A DNA stretch of 38,275 nt from positions 1 to 38,275 of the forward strand of contig JAJZZA010000030.1 in assembly GCA_021797825.1 (NCBI GenBank), in the 5' to 3' direction. The stretch is from Bacillota bacterium (lineage in GTDB: Bacteria > Bacillota > Sulfobacillia > Sulfobacillales > Sulfobacillaceae). Below, piece by piece: positions 1 to 7,236 of the stretch; the first letter of the stretch is position 1, and every line of letters begins with the position of its first letter. The position numbers were made by a program, and so were the translations under genes. Below the pieces are notes generated by a model. The model was not told the origin of the DNA. It did not search any database and saw nothing but the letters and a program-made list of their open reading frames with translations.

Positions 1-142
1 CGCTCTGCCGGCTTATGTCGGTCGGAGCAACCGTCGCACGGCTCCGCCAGATGGCCTCCGCCCGTTTGACCAGGGATGGTGACGCGGCCACCGACGATGG
101 TGCGCTCAGCCGGGATGGATCGTTCCTCCCGCCTCACTAGGC
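1..142. other. Window edge, no supported gene
   Basis: No gene is supported here. A plus-strand frame is open from the window edge to a TAG at 138-140, and a minus-strand frame is open from the GTG near 137 to the edge. Neither translation is recognisable. The segment is downstream of the methionine operon, so a terminator would be expected, but only a weak four-base-pair stem (GCCT/AGGC) with no T-run follows the stop at 143. Confidence 0.3.
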
Positions 143-2017
143 TCACGCCTCCGAGGGCTTACCGCGGGTGAGCCTGCGAATGTGGCTCAGCAGCGGTAGC
201 AGCGGTTCCACCCGGTTATATGATGGAACCAAATAGACTCCTTGCACCAATCCGTGCAGCGTCTCCATCAAAGCCGCCGCCATCTCGATCCCGAGCCCGT
301 TTCCGTCCGGGACGCCCTCCATTTTGTGCAGCACGGGTTCGGGAATGACGATACCCGGCACCTCGTTGTGCAGATACAGGGCCTGCCGATACGACACCAA
401 GGGCATCAGCCCCAACAGCAAGGGAACCGGCAGCGGACCCATGCGGTCCAAAAACCGGTAAAACTGCTCCGGGGAATAAATGGGCTGCGACATGGCAAAG
501 GTCGCGCCGGCGTCAAGCTTTTTGCGAAATCTGGCTATTTCCTGGTCCAAGGGGTCGGCATTGGGGTTGACGCCCACCCCGATATCGAACGCCGTCGGAG
601 CCCCTAGCTTCTGCCCGGCCGCATCCACCCCCTGGTTGAATCCGGCCAAGACCCGCGCCAGACCGATTGAGTCCAAGTCATAGACGGCCGTGGCGTGCGC
701 GTAGTCACCCAGTCCCGGCGGATCCCCGGTCAGCGCCAGAACGTTGCGAATCCCCAGCGCATAGGCTCCCAGCAAATCACTTTGCAGCCCCATCAGGTTG
801 CGATCGCGGGTTGTAAAGTGAAGTATCGTCGCCAGCGGCACATTCTCGGCGATAATGCGGGTGGTGGCCAACGCGCTCAGGCGCACCCGGGCCATGGGCG
901 AGTCCCCCACATTGATCGCATCCGCCCCGGCCGCGTAGACCGTTCGTGCCGCCTCCAGCAAGCGGTGCGGATTGACTCCGCGCGGGGGATCCAGTTCCAC
1001 GCTGACTACAAAGTGGTCCGCCGCCAGTTCTGAAATGCGCAGACCCGCCTCCGTGTCGGGGGCCCGACCGAGAGCGGGTTCCTCCTGGGGAATCATCGGC
1101 TCCGGCAAAACCGATACCGGCCGAGTCAAACTGTTGTAAATCGCCTCAACGTGCCGGGGAGTGGTTCCGCAACATCCGCCCACCACCACGCAGCCCGCCT
1201 GATAGAGCGTGGGCGCAATCGCCGCCATATAGTCCGGCGCCGCCGGGTACTGAACCTGGCCCTCTTTGATGGTGGGTTGGCCGGCGTTGGGAAACGCCGC
1301 CATCGCCACCCCGTGGGCCCGGGCCACGGGCGCCATCCGCAAAACGGCGTCCAACAACGGGGACGGCCCGCTTCCGCAATTGGCGCCCACCAAGGCCGGC
1401 GGACCTCCCTGCAAGGCCATCACGGCCTGCACCGCTTCTTCCGGGCTTAACCCGTAGAGGGTGGTCCCGAGCGGAGAAAACGCAAAGAGCACCATCACCG
1501 GCAGGTCCGACTCGGCCCGGATCGCTGCCATCGCGGCCCGAACCGTGGCGAGATCCGACATGGTCTCCACCACGAAGCCGTCCACACCACCCGCCAACAG
1601 ACCGGCGACGGCCTCCTGATAAATCGCCACGGCCTGGCCATACGCCACCCCCGACCCGATCGCGGCGTCCACCTGCGCAGCCAAGGGGCCGAGCGAGCCG
1701 ACGATAAAGGCGGGTTCGCCGTAGACGTCGCGGGCATGGCGGGCAAGCTGGGCGGCGCGGCGGTTGATGTCCACCACGCTGGCCGAGAGGCCCATCGCGC
1801 CCATTTTTGACGCGTTGGCCGAAAAGGTGTGGGTCTCCAGCAGACGCGCCCCCGCCCGCAGGTACTCCAGATGGCAATTGAGCACCATATCCGGCTGATG
1901 CAGCGGCAGGAGCGGCAAATCCTTGGCGTCGACACCCTGAGCCAAAAACCAGGTGCCGATGCCGCCGTCCGCCACCAGCCAACCCGGCCGGGCCAATGTC
2001 GCGGCCAATTGGTTCAC
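143..2017 (-). CDS. yitJ: Bifunctional homocysteine S-methyltransferase / MTHFR
   Basis: A 624-residue cytosolic fusion of two enzymes. Residues 1-300 form a homocysteine S-methyltransferase barrel. Its zinc cysteines are visible as C214 in GANCG and C282-C283 in GGCCGTTP. Residues about 330-615 form methylenetetrahydrofolate reductase, with VELDPPRG near 340-346 and LTGDPPG near 429-435. The reductase makes 5-methyl-THF and the N-terminal domain methylates homocysteine to methionine. The length and domain order match Bacillus YitJ and its relatives. No cobalamin domain is present, so the methyl donor of the N-terminal domain is unclear (S-methylmethionine, SAM or a folate are options). The start is a GTG overlapping the upstream stop as GTGA, so translation is probably coupled. 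It is the last gene of the SAM-riboswitch operon. Confidence 0.93.
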   Translation of the reverse strand: MNQLAATLARPGWLVADGGIGTWFLAQGVDAKDLPLLPLHQPDMVLNCHLEYLRAGARLLETHTFSANASKMGAMGLSASVVDINRRAAQLARHARDVYGEPAFIVGSLGPLAAQVDAAIGSGVAYGQAVAIYQEAVAGLLAGGVDGFVVETMSDLATVRAAMAAIRAESDLPVMVLFAFSPLGTTLYGLSPEEAVQAVMALQGGPPALVGANCGSGPSPLLDAVLRMAPVARAHGVAMAAFPNAGQPTIKEGQVQYPAAPDYMAAIAPTLYQAGCVVVGGCCGTTPRHVEAIYNSLTRPVSVLPEPMIPQEEPALGRAPDTEAGLRISELAADHFVVSVELDPPRGVNPHRLLEAARTVYAAGADAINVGDSPMARVRLSALATTRIIAENVPLATILHFTTRDRNLMGLQSDLLGAYALGIRNVLALTGDPPGLGDYAHATAVYDLDSIGLARVLAGFNQGVDAAGQKLGAPTAFDIGVGVNPNADPLDQEIARFRKKLDAGATFAMSQPIYSPEQFYRFLDRMGPLPVPLLLGLMPLVSYRQALYLHNEVPGIVIPEPVLHKMEGVPDGNGLGIEMAAALMETLHGLVQGVYLVPSYNRVEPLLPLLSHIRRLTRGKPSEA

Positions 2018-3000
2018 GCCCAGCCTGCTTCCTCACGCACCGCGCGTGCGGCTTCCGCCACCACCGTCAGTTTGGCCAGCGCCTCGTCCCAGGTTCGCGT
2101 CTTCAGGCCGCAATCGGGATCGATGTAAAGCTTGTCCGCGGGAACAATTTCGAGGGCGCGCCGAATCCCGGCTTTGACCTCGTCCACCGACTCGGTGCGG
2201 TGCGAGTGCACGTCAACCACCCCGAGCGCCAATTCCTTGTTGTGCGGCCAAGGGTAGCGCCCAATCAGGTCGAGCAAGGCATAATGGCCGTTGGCCGCTT
2301 CGAGGTCAAGCTGATCGACCGGAAGATCGAGGAGCCGAGGGTAAATCGACTCAAACCGGCCGTAACAGACGTGACTCACGGTATGCGCGCGAAGTCCCCG
2401 GGTGACGATGTCCATGGCTTCAATCGCCAGATCGATTTCCTCCGGACGCACCGACAAGGCCGGCTCGTCAATTTGAATGTATTCGGCGCCCGCATTCTCC
2501 AAGGCCTTGGCTTCCTCATGCACCAGTTCGGCCAGGGCCAGCACCAGCGACCGGCGGTCGGGATAGTAGGCGTTGTACGACCAGTCGCAGATGGTATAGG
2601 GACCGGTCAGCATGCCCTTGACCGGTTTGGCGGTCAACTGGCTGGCAAACCGCCAGGACTCGACCGTCAATCCGGCGCGGCCTCCATTGCCTACCGCCGC
2701 TTCGACAATCGGTTTGCGGTAATAGCGGTTGCCATACGACCGCACCGGCAGCGATTCCGTAAATCCGCTCCAGTTCTCGGCAAAATACGCCACCATGTCG
2801 CCACGCTCCATTTCGCCGTGAACGAGCACGTCGTATCCCAAGTCTTCTTGCACCGCAATGACGGTGCGGGTGGCCTCGCGTTCGGCCGCCCTGAGCTCGT
2901 CTCGCGTTATCTCCCCGCGCCGAAAACGGGCGCGTGCCGCCTGCAGCGACGGCGGTTTCGGAAAACTCCCCACACTGGTGGTTTGCAGCGTCTTAGCCAT
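2014..3000 (-). CDS. Core MetE methionine synthase (catalytic domain only)
   Basis: A 328-residue protein equal to the C-terminal half of cobalamin-independent methionine synthase. The zinc ligands of that family are all visible: H210 and C212 in SHVCYG, E234 in DLEAANGH and C297 in DPDCG. The homocysteine and folate pocket motifs VHGEMERGDMVAYF (60-73) and QIDEPALS (176-183) are also present. Full-length MetE is about 750 residues and has an N-terminal barrel that helps bind methyl-THF-triglutamate. Here that half is absent, but a separate MetE-like gene lies immediately upstream, 3 bp away. The protein could be the catalytic subunit of a split MetE or a folate-independent 'Mes'-type core MetE. 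Its close likeness to bacterial MetE motifs slightly favours the former. Confidence 0.88.
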   Translation of the reverse strand: MAKTLQTTSVGSFPKPPSLQAARARFRRGEITRDELRAAEREATRTVIAVQEDLGYDVLVHGEMERGDMVAYFAENWSGFTESLPVRSYGNRYYRKPIVEAAVGNGGRAGLTVESWRFASQLTAKPVKGMLTGPYTICDWSYNAYYPDRRSLVLALAELVHEEAKALENAGAEYIQIDEPALSVRPEEIDLAIEAMDIVTRGLRAHTVSHVCYGRFESIYPRLLDLPVDQLDLEAANGHYALLDLIGRYPWPHNKELALGVVDVHSHRTESVDEVKAGIRRALEIVPADKLYIDPDCGLKTRTWDEALAKLTVVAEAARAVREEAGWA

Positions 3001-3003
3001 GAC

Positions 3004-3981
3004 CTACCGCCCCTTTTGCCCGTTGATGAGATTTTTTATCGCGCCCAGTGCCAGCACCTTCTGTTCCGCGCGGTCCGGCGGAAGCAGTTCCAATCCGGAG
3101 CTGGGATGCAGCCAGACGCGATCCGCCCCCTGCCGCCGCAAGACCGGTTCCAAACGGCTGAGCACCTCGTCCGGATTCTCCGCCCGCACACTCCGGGCAT
3201 CCAGCAGACCCGCGCCCACCTCAAACGGCCACACGGTCTCCGCCAACGCCGCCAGCACGGCGGGGTCGGACACGGCGTCGACATAGACCCGGGCCACCGG
3301 CAAACCTTCCAGCCCGCCAAGCCAGCGCGCCGACAATCCCCAGTACAGCGCGATCGATTGCACCAGCTGCGCCCCTCCGGTAAGAGCGGCATACACGTCG
3401 CGCACCTCGCCCCGCTCGGCCCCGGGCAAGGCGGCCAGCGCGGGCTCGTCCCACTGCACCTCGACCGCCCCGGTGCCGGTCAGCGAGTCCGCTTCCAGCC
3501 GCAGCACATCGACCACATCCGCCAGCCAGCGCGCGCGATCCCGGTAGCTTTGATCCTCGGACAAAGCCAACACCGTAAAAGGCCCGGGCAGCGCCACCTT
3601 GAGCGGAATGCGCGAAAGGGCTGCCGCTTCGCGCGTCCACGCCGCCAAAGTTCCGCCCTGAAACTGCAGACGGCCGGTAATCACCGGATGCCGGTAATAG
3701 AAGTTGTTGTCAAACAGCCGCAACAGGCCAGACGGGCGAAAATTGTCAATATCCCGGGCCAGCGGATCGAACAAGTCGTACCAACGAATTTGTCCATCGG
3801 TGGTCACATCGAGGTGGGCGGCGTCAGCCAGATTGACCACGCGGGCGGTGACGTCACGAAATGTCGTCGATAACTCGCGGGGACCAATCGCTCCCCGTTC
3901 GAAGCGCTGCACGGCGGAACGCACGCTGGCTCCCGAACCCGCCGGGATCTTGGGAAAGGACCCGAGGACGCATGTTTTCAT
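3004..3981 (-). CDS. MetE-like protein lacking zinc ligands
   Basis: About 325 residues, the same size and fold signature as the downstream core MetE: an N-terminal LGSFPK, LPGPFTVLALSEDQSY mid-protein, and QWDEPAL matching QIDEPAL. It has lost the metal site. The HxC position reads ALYWG, the glutamate region reads YVDAVSDP, and the last cysteine position reads HPSSG. This resembles the non-catalytic N-terminal barrel of MetE, which is thought to have arisen by duplication. The likely role is a partner subunit that positions the methyl donor (inference). The ATG at 3981 is preferred over an in-frame TTG at 3990: the AGGAGA site lies about 11 nt before the ATG but only about 2 nt before the TTG. 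It is the first gene after the SAM riboswitch. Confidence 0.8.
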   Translation of the reverse strand: MKTCVLGSFPKIPAGSGASVRSAVQRFERGAIGPRELSTTFRDVTARVVNLADAAHLDVTTDGQIRWYDLFDPLARDIDNFRPSGLLRLFDNNFYYRHPVITGRLQFQGGTLAAWTREAAALSRIPLKVALPGPFTVLALSEDQSYRDRARWLADVVDVLRLEADSLTGTGAVEVQWDEPALAALPGAERGEVRDVYAALTGGAQLVQSIALYWGLSARWLGGLEGLPVARVYVDAVSDPAVLAALAETVWPFEVGAGLLDARSVRAENPDEVLSRLEPVLRRQGADRVWLHPSSGLELLPPDRAEQKVLALGAIKNLINGQKGR

Positions 3982-4032
3982 AAGCGGCAATCTCTCCTGT
4001 TCTGTTCTGTGTCAACTCCCGCTATCCGGGAC

Positions 4033-4062
4033 AAAAAAACCGCCTCTCATCAAGAAGAGGCG
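4033..4062 (-). terminator. SAM riboswitch terminator
   Basis: Read on the minus strand, a perfect CGCCTCT/AGAGGCG stem (4062-4056 with 4047-4041) is followed by seven T residues. It lies between the SAM-I aptamer and the first met gene. The 3' strand of aptamer helix P1 (AGAAGAG, 4082-4076) can pair over seven bases with CTCTTCT (4059-4053) in the terminator's ascending arm. That is the classic antiterminator alternative. Confidence 0.93.
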
Positions 4063-4077
4063 TCAGCAAGCTGCGCT

Positions 4078-4183
4078 CTTCTCATCTCCAAGAACATCTG
4101 TTCTTCAGGAATTGGCACCCTCCCACGCATGCGGGGTTGCCGGGTTTCATCGGGCCAGTCCCTCCACCACTCTGGATAAGAAG
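4078..4183 (-). promoter_or_regulatory. SAM-I (S-box) riboswitch
   Basis: The minus strand carries the conserved S-box core in order: CTTATCCAGAG, GGTGGAGGGACTGGCCC, GATGAAACCCGGCAACC, GGTGCCAATTCCTG and GAGATGAG. Helix P1 is nine perfect pairs, 4183-4175 with 4086-4078. A terminator follows directly, so SAM binding should stabilise P1, allow the terminator to form and switch off the three met genes. This is the strongest regulatory call in the window. Confidence 0.97.
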
Positions 4184-4209
4184 TCAAAGCGAGTATTCAG
4201 TTGTTAAGC

Positions 4210-4239
4210 AAAATATCACGAACCATGGCCGATCGTCAA
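4210..4239 (-). promoter_or_regulatory. Probable sigma-A promoter of the met operon
   Basis: On the minus strand TTGACG (4239-4234) is followed after 18 nt by TATTTT (4215-4210), just upstream of the SAM-I aptamer. Transcription would begin near 4203, about 20 nt before helix P1. The position fits a riboswitch leader. The -10 box is only a fair match. Confidence 0.6.
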
Positions 4240-4294
4240 GAGCACCGGGCGGCCCCTGGCCACAATGTCACCCCGTCGGCGCAAACCCAGCTAA

Positions 4295-4304
4295 CACCTC
4301 CTTT
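4295..4304 (-). other. Orphan ribosome-binding-site-like sequence
   Basis: The minus strand reads AAAGGAGGTG, almost a full complement of the 16S rRNA 3' end, between the efflux operon stop (4401) and the met promoter. The best start behind it is a TTG that opens only a 22-codon frame ending in TGA. A second tiny frame (ATG near 4383) stops just before it. No recognisable product is encoded. It may be a decayed gene start or a short leader peptide. Confidence 0.3.
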
Positions 4305-4400
4305 CAGGGTGTACGGCACGCCCGCCGCCTCGCTGCGCGCCCGCCCTCCCGGTGCCCGACCGCCTGCCCCAGCGCCATTTCACGGCGACGACCTTTCGGG

Positions 4401-5321
4401 TTAGAGGCCGACGGTGACCCGCGTGCGGCCGAACGGTGCCGGGGTGCGGATGGCTTGGCCGATTGTGAGGCCTTTGGTCACAATCGCCTGGTTGAGTCCG
4501 ATCAAACCCAGCGTGACCGGCTGCACCTGGCCGCTGGCCAGCGTCACCCCGTATCCTCCCCCGGGCAAGGCGGCGATGGCGGCGATGGGCACGGCCACGC
4601 CCGTGGCCCTGGCCACCGGCACAAAGAGCTGACAGGACATTCCCAGCCAGGGCGTGGCTGCTCCGGGCGGGATGGCCAGACTGAACACCAGCGGATAGGA
4701 GACCACCGCCCCGCTGACCATGGGCGTCTGATCAACCGCCGCAATTTTGCCGGTATAACGCACACCCGGTTCCCCCGGAATGATGATGGCGGCGGATTGC
4801 CCGACGTGAAACCAATGCACCGCCATTTCGCTGACCGCAGCGGTCACCTCCAGGCTGTGGGTATCGGCAATGGTAATGGTGTCCGCGGCCGTCCCGGTGC
4901 TGACCACACTTTGCCCGGAGACCGGCTGCCGACCCGTGCTGCTCGCGCCAATGGCCCCCGATCCCACGCTGGGCACCAGATCGCCGGCGTTTAGCGATAG
5001 ACTGACCACGGTGCCGGCGACAGGTGCGGTGAGGGTGGTGCCGTTAACCGTGGTGGCCAGCGACTGTCCGCTGACCACTTGCTGCCCGATGGCGACCAGG
5101 ACTTGCGCAACCGTGGTCTGGGGTCCGCTGTAGGCGACCGACACGTCGTTGGTGCTGGCCACGGTTCCGGCCAGCGGCTGGATCCGGGTGACCGTGCCGG
5201 ACTCGACGCGCACGGTGTAGGGCGCCGCCGCCGCGTGCAGCGAGCGAGGCGGCACGATGGCAAACAGCCCCGCCGCCCCGGCGGCTAACGTGGCACCGGC
5301 TAAGAACCAGGCAGATTTCAT
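4401..5321 (-). CDS. Second efflux adaptor (HlyD/MacA-like)
   Basis: A 306-residue membrane-anchored adaptor. An N-terminal hydrophobic anchor (AGATLAAGAAGLFAIV) is followed by a biotinyl-lipoyl-like hairpin region (PLAGTVAS, APVAGTVV) and beta-barrel segments typical of RND/ABC adaptor proteins. It would link the MacB-like permease to the outside; in a Gram-positive cell it probably gates substrate on the outer face of the membrane. The ATG at 5321 is chosen because it has a GAGGAG site (AAAGAGGAGAGACC) and lies 16 bp after the permease stop. The open frame continues upstream into the permease gene but without coding sense. It is the last gene of the four-gene operon and is clearly diverged from the first adaptor. 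Confidence 0.8.
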   Translation of the reverse strand: MKSAWFLAGATLAAGAAGLFAIVPPRSLHAAAAPYTVRVESGTVTRIQPLAGTVASTNDVSVAYSGPQTTVAQVLVAIGQQVVSGQSLATTVNGTTLTAPVAGTVVSLSLNAGDLVPSVGSGAIGASSTGRQPVSGQSVVSTGTAADTITIADTHSLEVTAAVSEMAVHWFHVGQSAAIIIPGEPGVRYTGKIAAVDQTPMVSGAVVSYPLVFSLAIPPGAATPWLGMSCQLFVPVARATGVAVPIAAIAALPGGGYGVTLASGQVQPVTLGLIGLNQAIVTKGLTIGQAIRTPAPFGRTRVTVGL

Positions 5322-5337
5322 TGATGGTCTCTCCTCT

Positions 5338-6549
5338 TTAGTCGATGCGCAGCGCGTCGACGGGATGCAGCCCGGCAGCCCGACTGGCGGGCCACAGGCC
5401 AAAAATGAGTCCGACTCCCAACGAAAACGCGAAGGCCAAAAGCGCGGTGGTCGGGGAAAAAGCCACCACGGTCCCCAGCGCGTGGCCCAGCACCTCGGAA
5501 ATGGCGGTGCCGAGCCCGATGCCTAAGATGCCGCCCAGTCCTGACAAGGTCAGCGACTCCACCAGGAACTGGGACATGATCGCCAGATACGATGCGCCAA
5601 TCGCCTTGCGGATTCCAATCTCGCGGGTCCGTTCGGTGACCGAGACCAGCATAATGTTCATAATCCCAATCCCGCCCACCACCAGGGATATTCCCGCGAT
5701 GCCGCCCAGCACCATTTGCATGGTGGTCGTGATCGAATTCAGGGTGGAGAGAATCTGCGACTGGGTGGTCAGCGAAAAATTAGCCGCGCTGCCTAACCAG
5801 GTCAACAGTTTCAGGTCGAGCCGGGTGGTCAGCGGGGCGATGGCGGCGCTGGACCGGGCGGACAAATAGATGGTGCTGATCGAGGTTTGTCCCAGCACGC
5901 TTTCCGCCACGCTCCAGGGGATCGCCACAAAGCTGTCTTGACTTTGGCCCAATGCCGATCCCTTGGGAGCCAGCACGCCTATCACCTGAAACGGCACTCC
6001 GTCGATGGTCATCGAGTTGCCGACCGGATCGGCGGCCCCAAAGAGCGTCGTGGCTTCTTGCGATCCCAGCACCGCGACGTTGGCATCGCTGGCAATATCG
6101 AGCGGACTTAAGAAACGGCCAGCCGCCAACTGATAGTTCATCACCGGTTGATAACTGGCGTTGGTCCCGACCAAGCCCGCCGCGCTGGAGGTGGCTCCCA
6201 CCCCAAAGGTGGCCGTTCCCGCCATGACCGGCGCAACCGCGGCGATGCCCGGCACCTGTCCCAGCGACAAGGCCTCGTTGGGCGTAAGCTGGCCGGGAGG
6301 CAGCAGGGGAGCCGCCGCGCTGCTGGCACTGAGCGCTGCGGCGCCCGGCGCTTGGTTGGTCTTGATGACGATCAAATTCGATCCCAGTCCTTGGATTTGT
6401 GACGAAATCGAGGCGCTGGCTCCGCGGGCCAGGCCAATCAGCGCAATCACCGCAGCCACTCCGATGATGACTCCCAACATGGTCAGCAGCGACCGCATTT
6501 TTTGCGCCCAGATCGACTTCATGGCCACTTTCAAGGTTTGGCTAAGCAT
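5338..6549 (-). CDS. MacB/FtsX-type ABC transporter permease
   Basis: A 403-residue permease with the MacB layout. A short cytoplasmic N-terminus and first membrane helix (LLTMLGVIIGVAAVIALIG, about 21-40) precede a large extracytoplasmic domain (about 45-280). Three C-terminal helices include the FtsX signature near VTERTREIGIRKAIGA. It works with the ATPase encoded upstream, whose gene it overlaps by 8 bp. Such pumps export macrolides, peptides or lipids; the substrate is not visible. The ATG at 6549 lies in CCATGC, inside the last codons of the ATPase gene, so translation is coupled. Confidence 0.9.
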   Translation of the reverse strand: MLSQTLKVAMKSIWAQKMRSLLTMLGVIIGVAAVIALIGLARGASASISSQIQGLGSNLIVIKTNQAPGAAALSASSAAAPLLPPGQLTPNEALSLGQVPGIAAVAPVMAGTATFGVGATSSAAGLVGTNASYQPVMNYQLAAGRFLSPLDIASDANVAVLGSQEATTLFGAADPVGNSMTIDGVPFQVIGVLAPKGSALGQSQDSFVAIPWSVAESVLGQTSISTIYLSARSSAAIAPLTTRLDLKLLTWLGSAANFSLTTQSQILSTLNSITTTMQMVLGGIAGISLVVGGIGIMNIMLVSVTERTREIGIRKAIGASYLAIMSQFLVESLTLSGLGGILGIGLGTAISEVLGHALGTVVAFSPTTALLAFAFSLGVGLIFGLWPASRAAGLHPVDALRID

Positions 6550-7231
6550 GGCTCACCTCCCGGTCGCCGACAATCCGGCCGTCGCGAATTTCAATCACCC
6601 GCTTGGCGTGCCGAGCCACTTCGGCATCGTGGGTAATCACCACCAAAGTCCGCCCCGCCTGGTTGAGCCCCGAAAAAATCTGCAGCAGGTCCTGTCCCGA
6701 CTGGCTGTCCAAGTTGCCTGTCGGTTCATCGGCGAGGATGACCGGCGGATCAGCGACGATCGCCCGCGCAATCGCCACCCGCTGCTGTTGGCCTCCAGAC
6801 AGTTGGTTGGGACGATGATGCAGGCGGTCGCCCAGACCGACCAGGCTTAAGGCGTCTTTGGCGCGTTCACGCTGACGGCGGCCATTGACCCCCTGGTAAA
6901 GCAGCGGCAGCGCCACATTTTCCTGAGCATTTAAGGTCCCCAGCAAATTGAAACTCTGAAAAACGAATCCAATGTGTTGGCGCCGGATCGGAGCCAGTCG
7001 CGCCTCTTTCAGTTTCGACACGTCCTGCCCCGCCAGCACATAGCGTCCGGGTGCGGGAATGTCGAGGCAGCCCAAAATATGCATCAGCGTCGACTTGCCG
7101 GAACCTGACGGACCGACAATGGCCACATAGTCCCCTTGGTTAATGGCAAGCGAGACGCCCTTTAGCACATGCAGGGTCTGGGTGCCCATTTTGTAGGACT
7201 TTTCCACCGCTTGCAGTTCAATCAACGGCAT
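6542..7231 (-). CDS. MacB/LolD-type ABC ATPase
   Basis: A 229-residue nucleotide-binding subunit. Walker A is GPSGSGKST (40-48), the Q-loop lies in FVFQSFN (89-95), the signature is LSGGQQQ (144-150), Walker B is VILADEP (164-170), and the H-loop histidine is near 201 in ITHDAEV. Its length is typical of the stand-alone ATPases of MacB-like exporters. It powers the adjacent permease. The start ATG has a GAGGAGG site 9 nt upstream and lies 5 bp after the first adaptor gene. Confidence 0.95.
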   Translation of the reverse strand: MPLIELQAVEKSYKMGTQTLHVLKGVSLAINQGDYVAIVGPSGSGKSTLMHILGCLDIPAPGRYVLAGQDVSKLKEARLAPIRRQHIGFVFQSFNLLGTLNAQENVALPLLYQGVNGRRQRERAKDALSLVGLGDRLHHRPNQLSGGQQQRVAIARAIVADPPVILADEPTGNLDSQSGQDLLQIFSGLNQAGRTLVVITHDAEVARHAKRVIEIRDGRIVGDREVSHA

Positions 7232-7236
7232 CGCGC

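Noticed and set aside
1146-2036. Minus-strand frame of 296 codons overlapping the MetH1-MTHFR gene
   Set aside because: It is a shifted frame of the real gene, rich in Gly and Arg, with no domain.
1996-3873. Very long plus-strand open frame (625 codons) opposite the met genes
   Set aside because: It is antisense to two proteins with clear MetE motifs, and its own translation has no recognisable domain. Long antisense frames are common in GC-rich genes.
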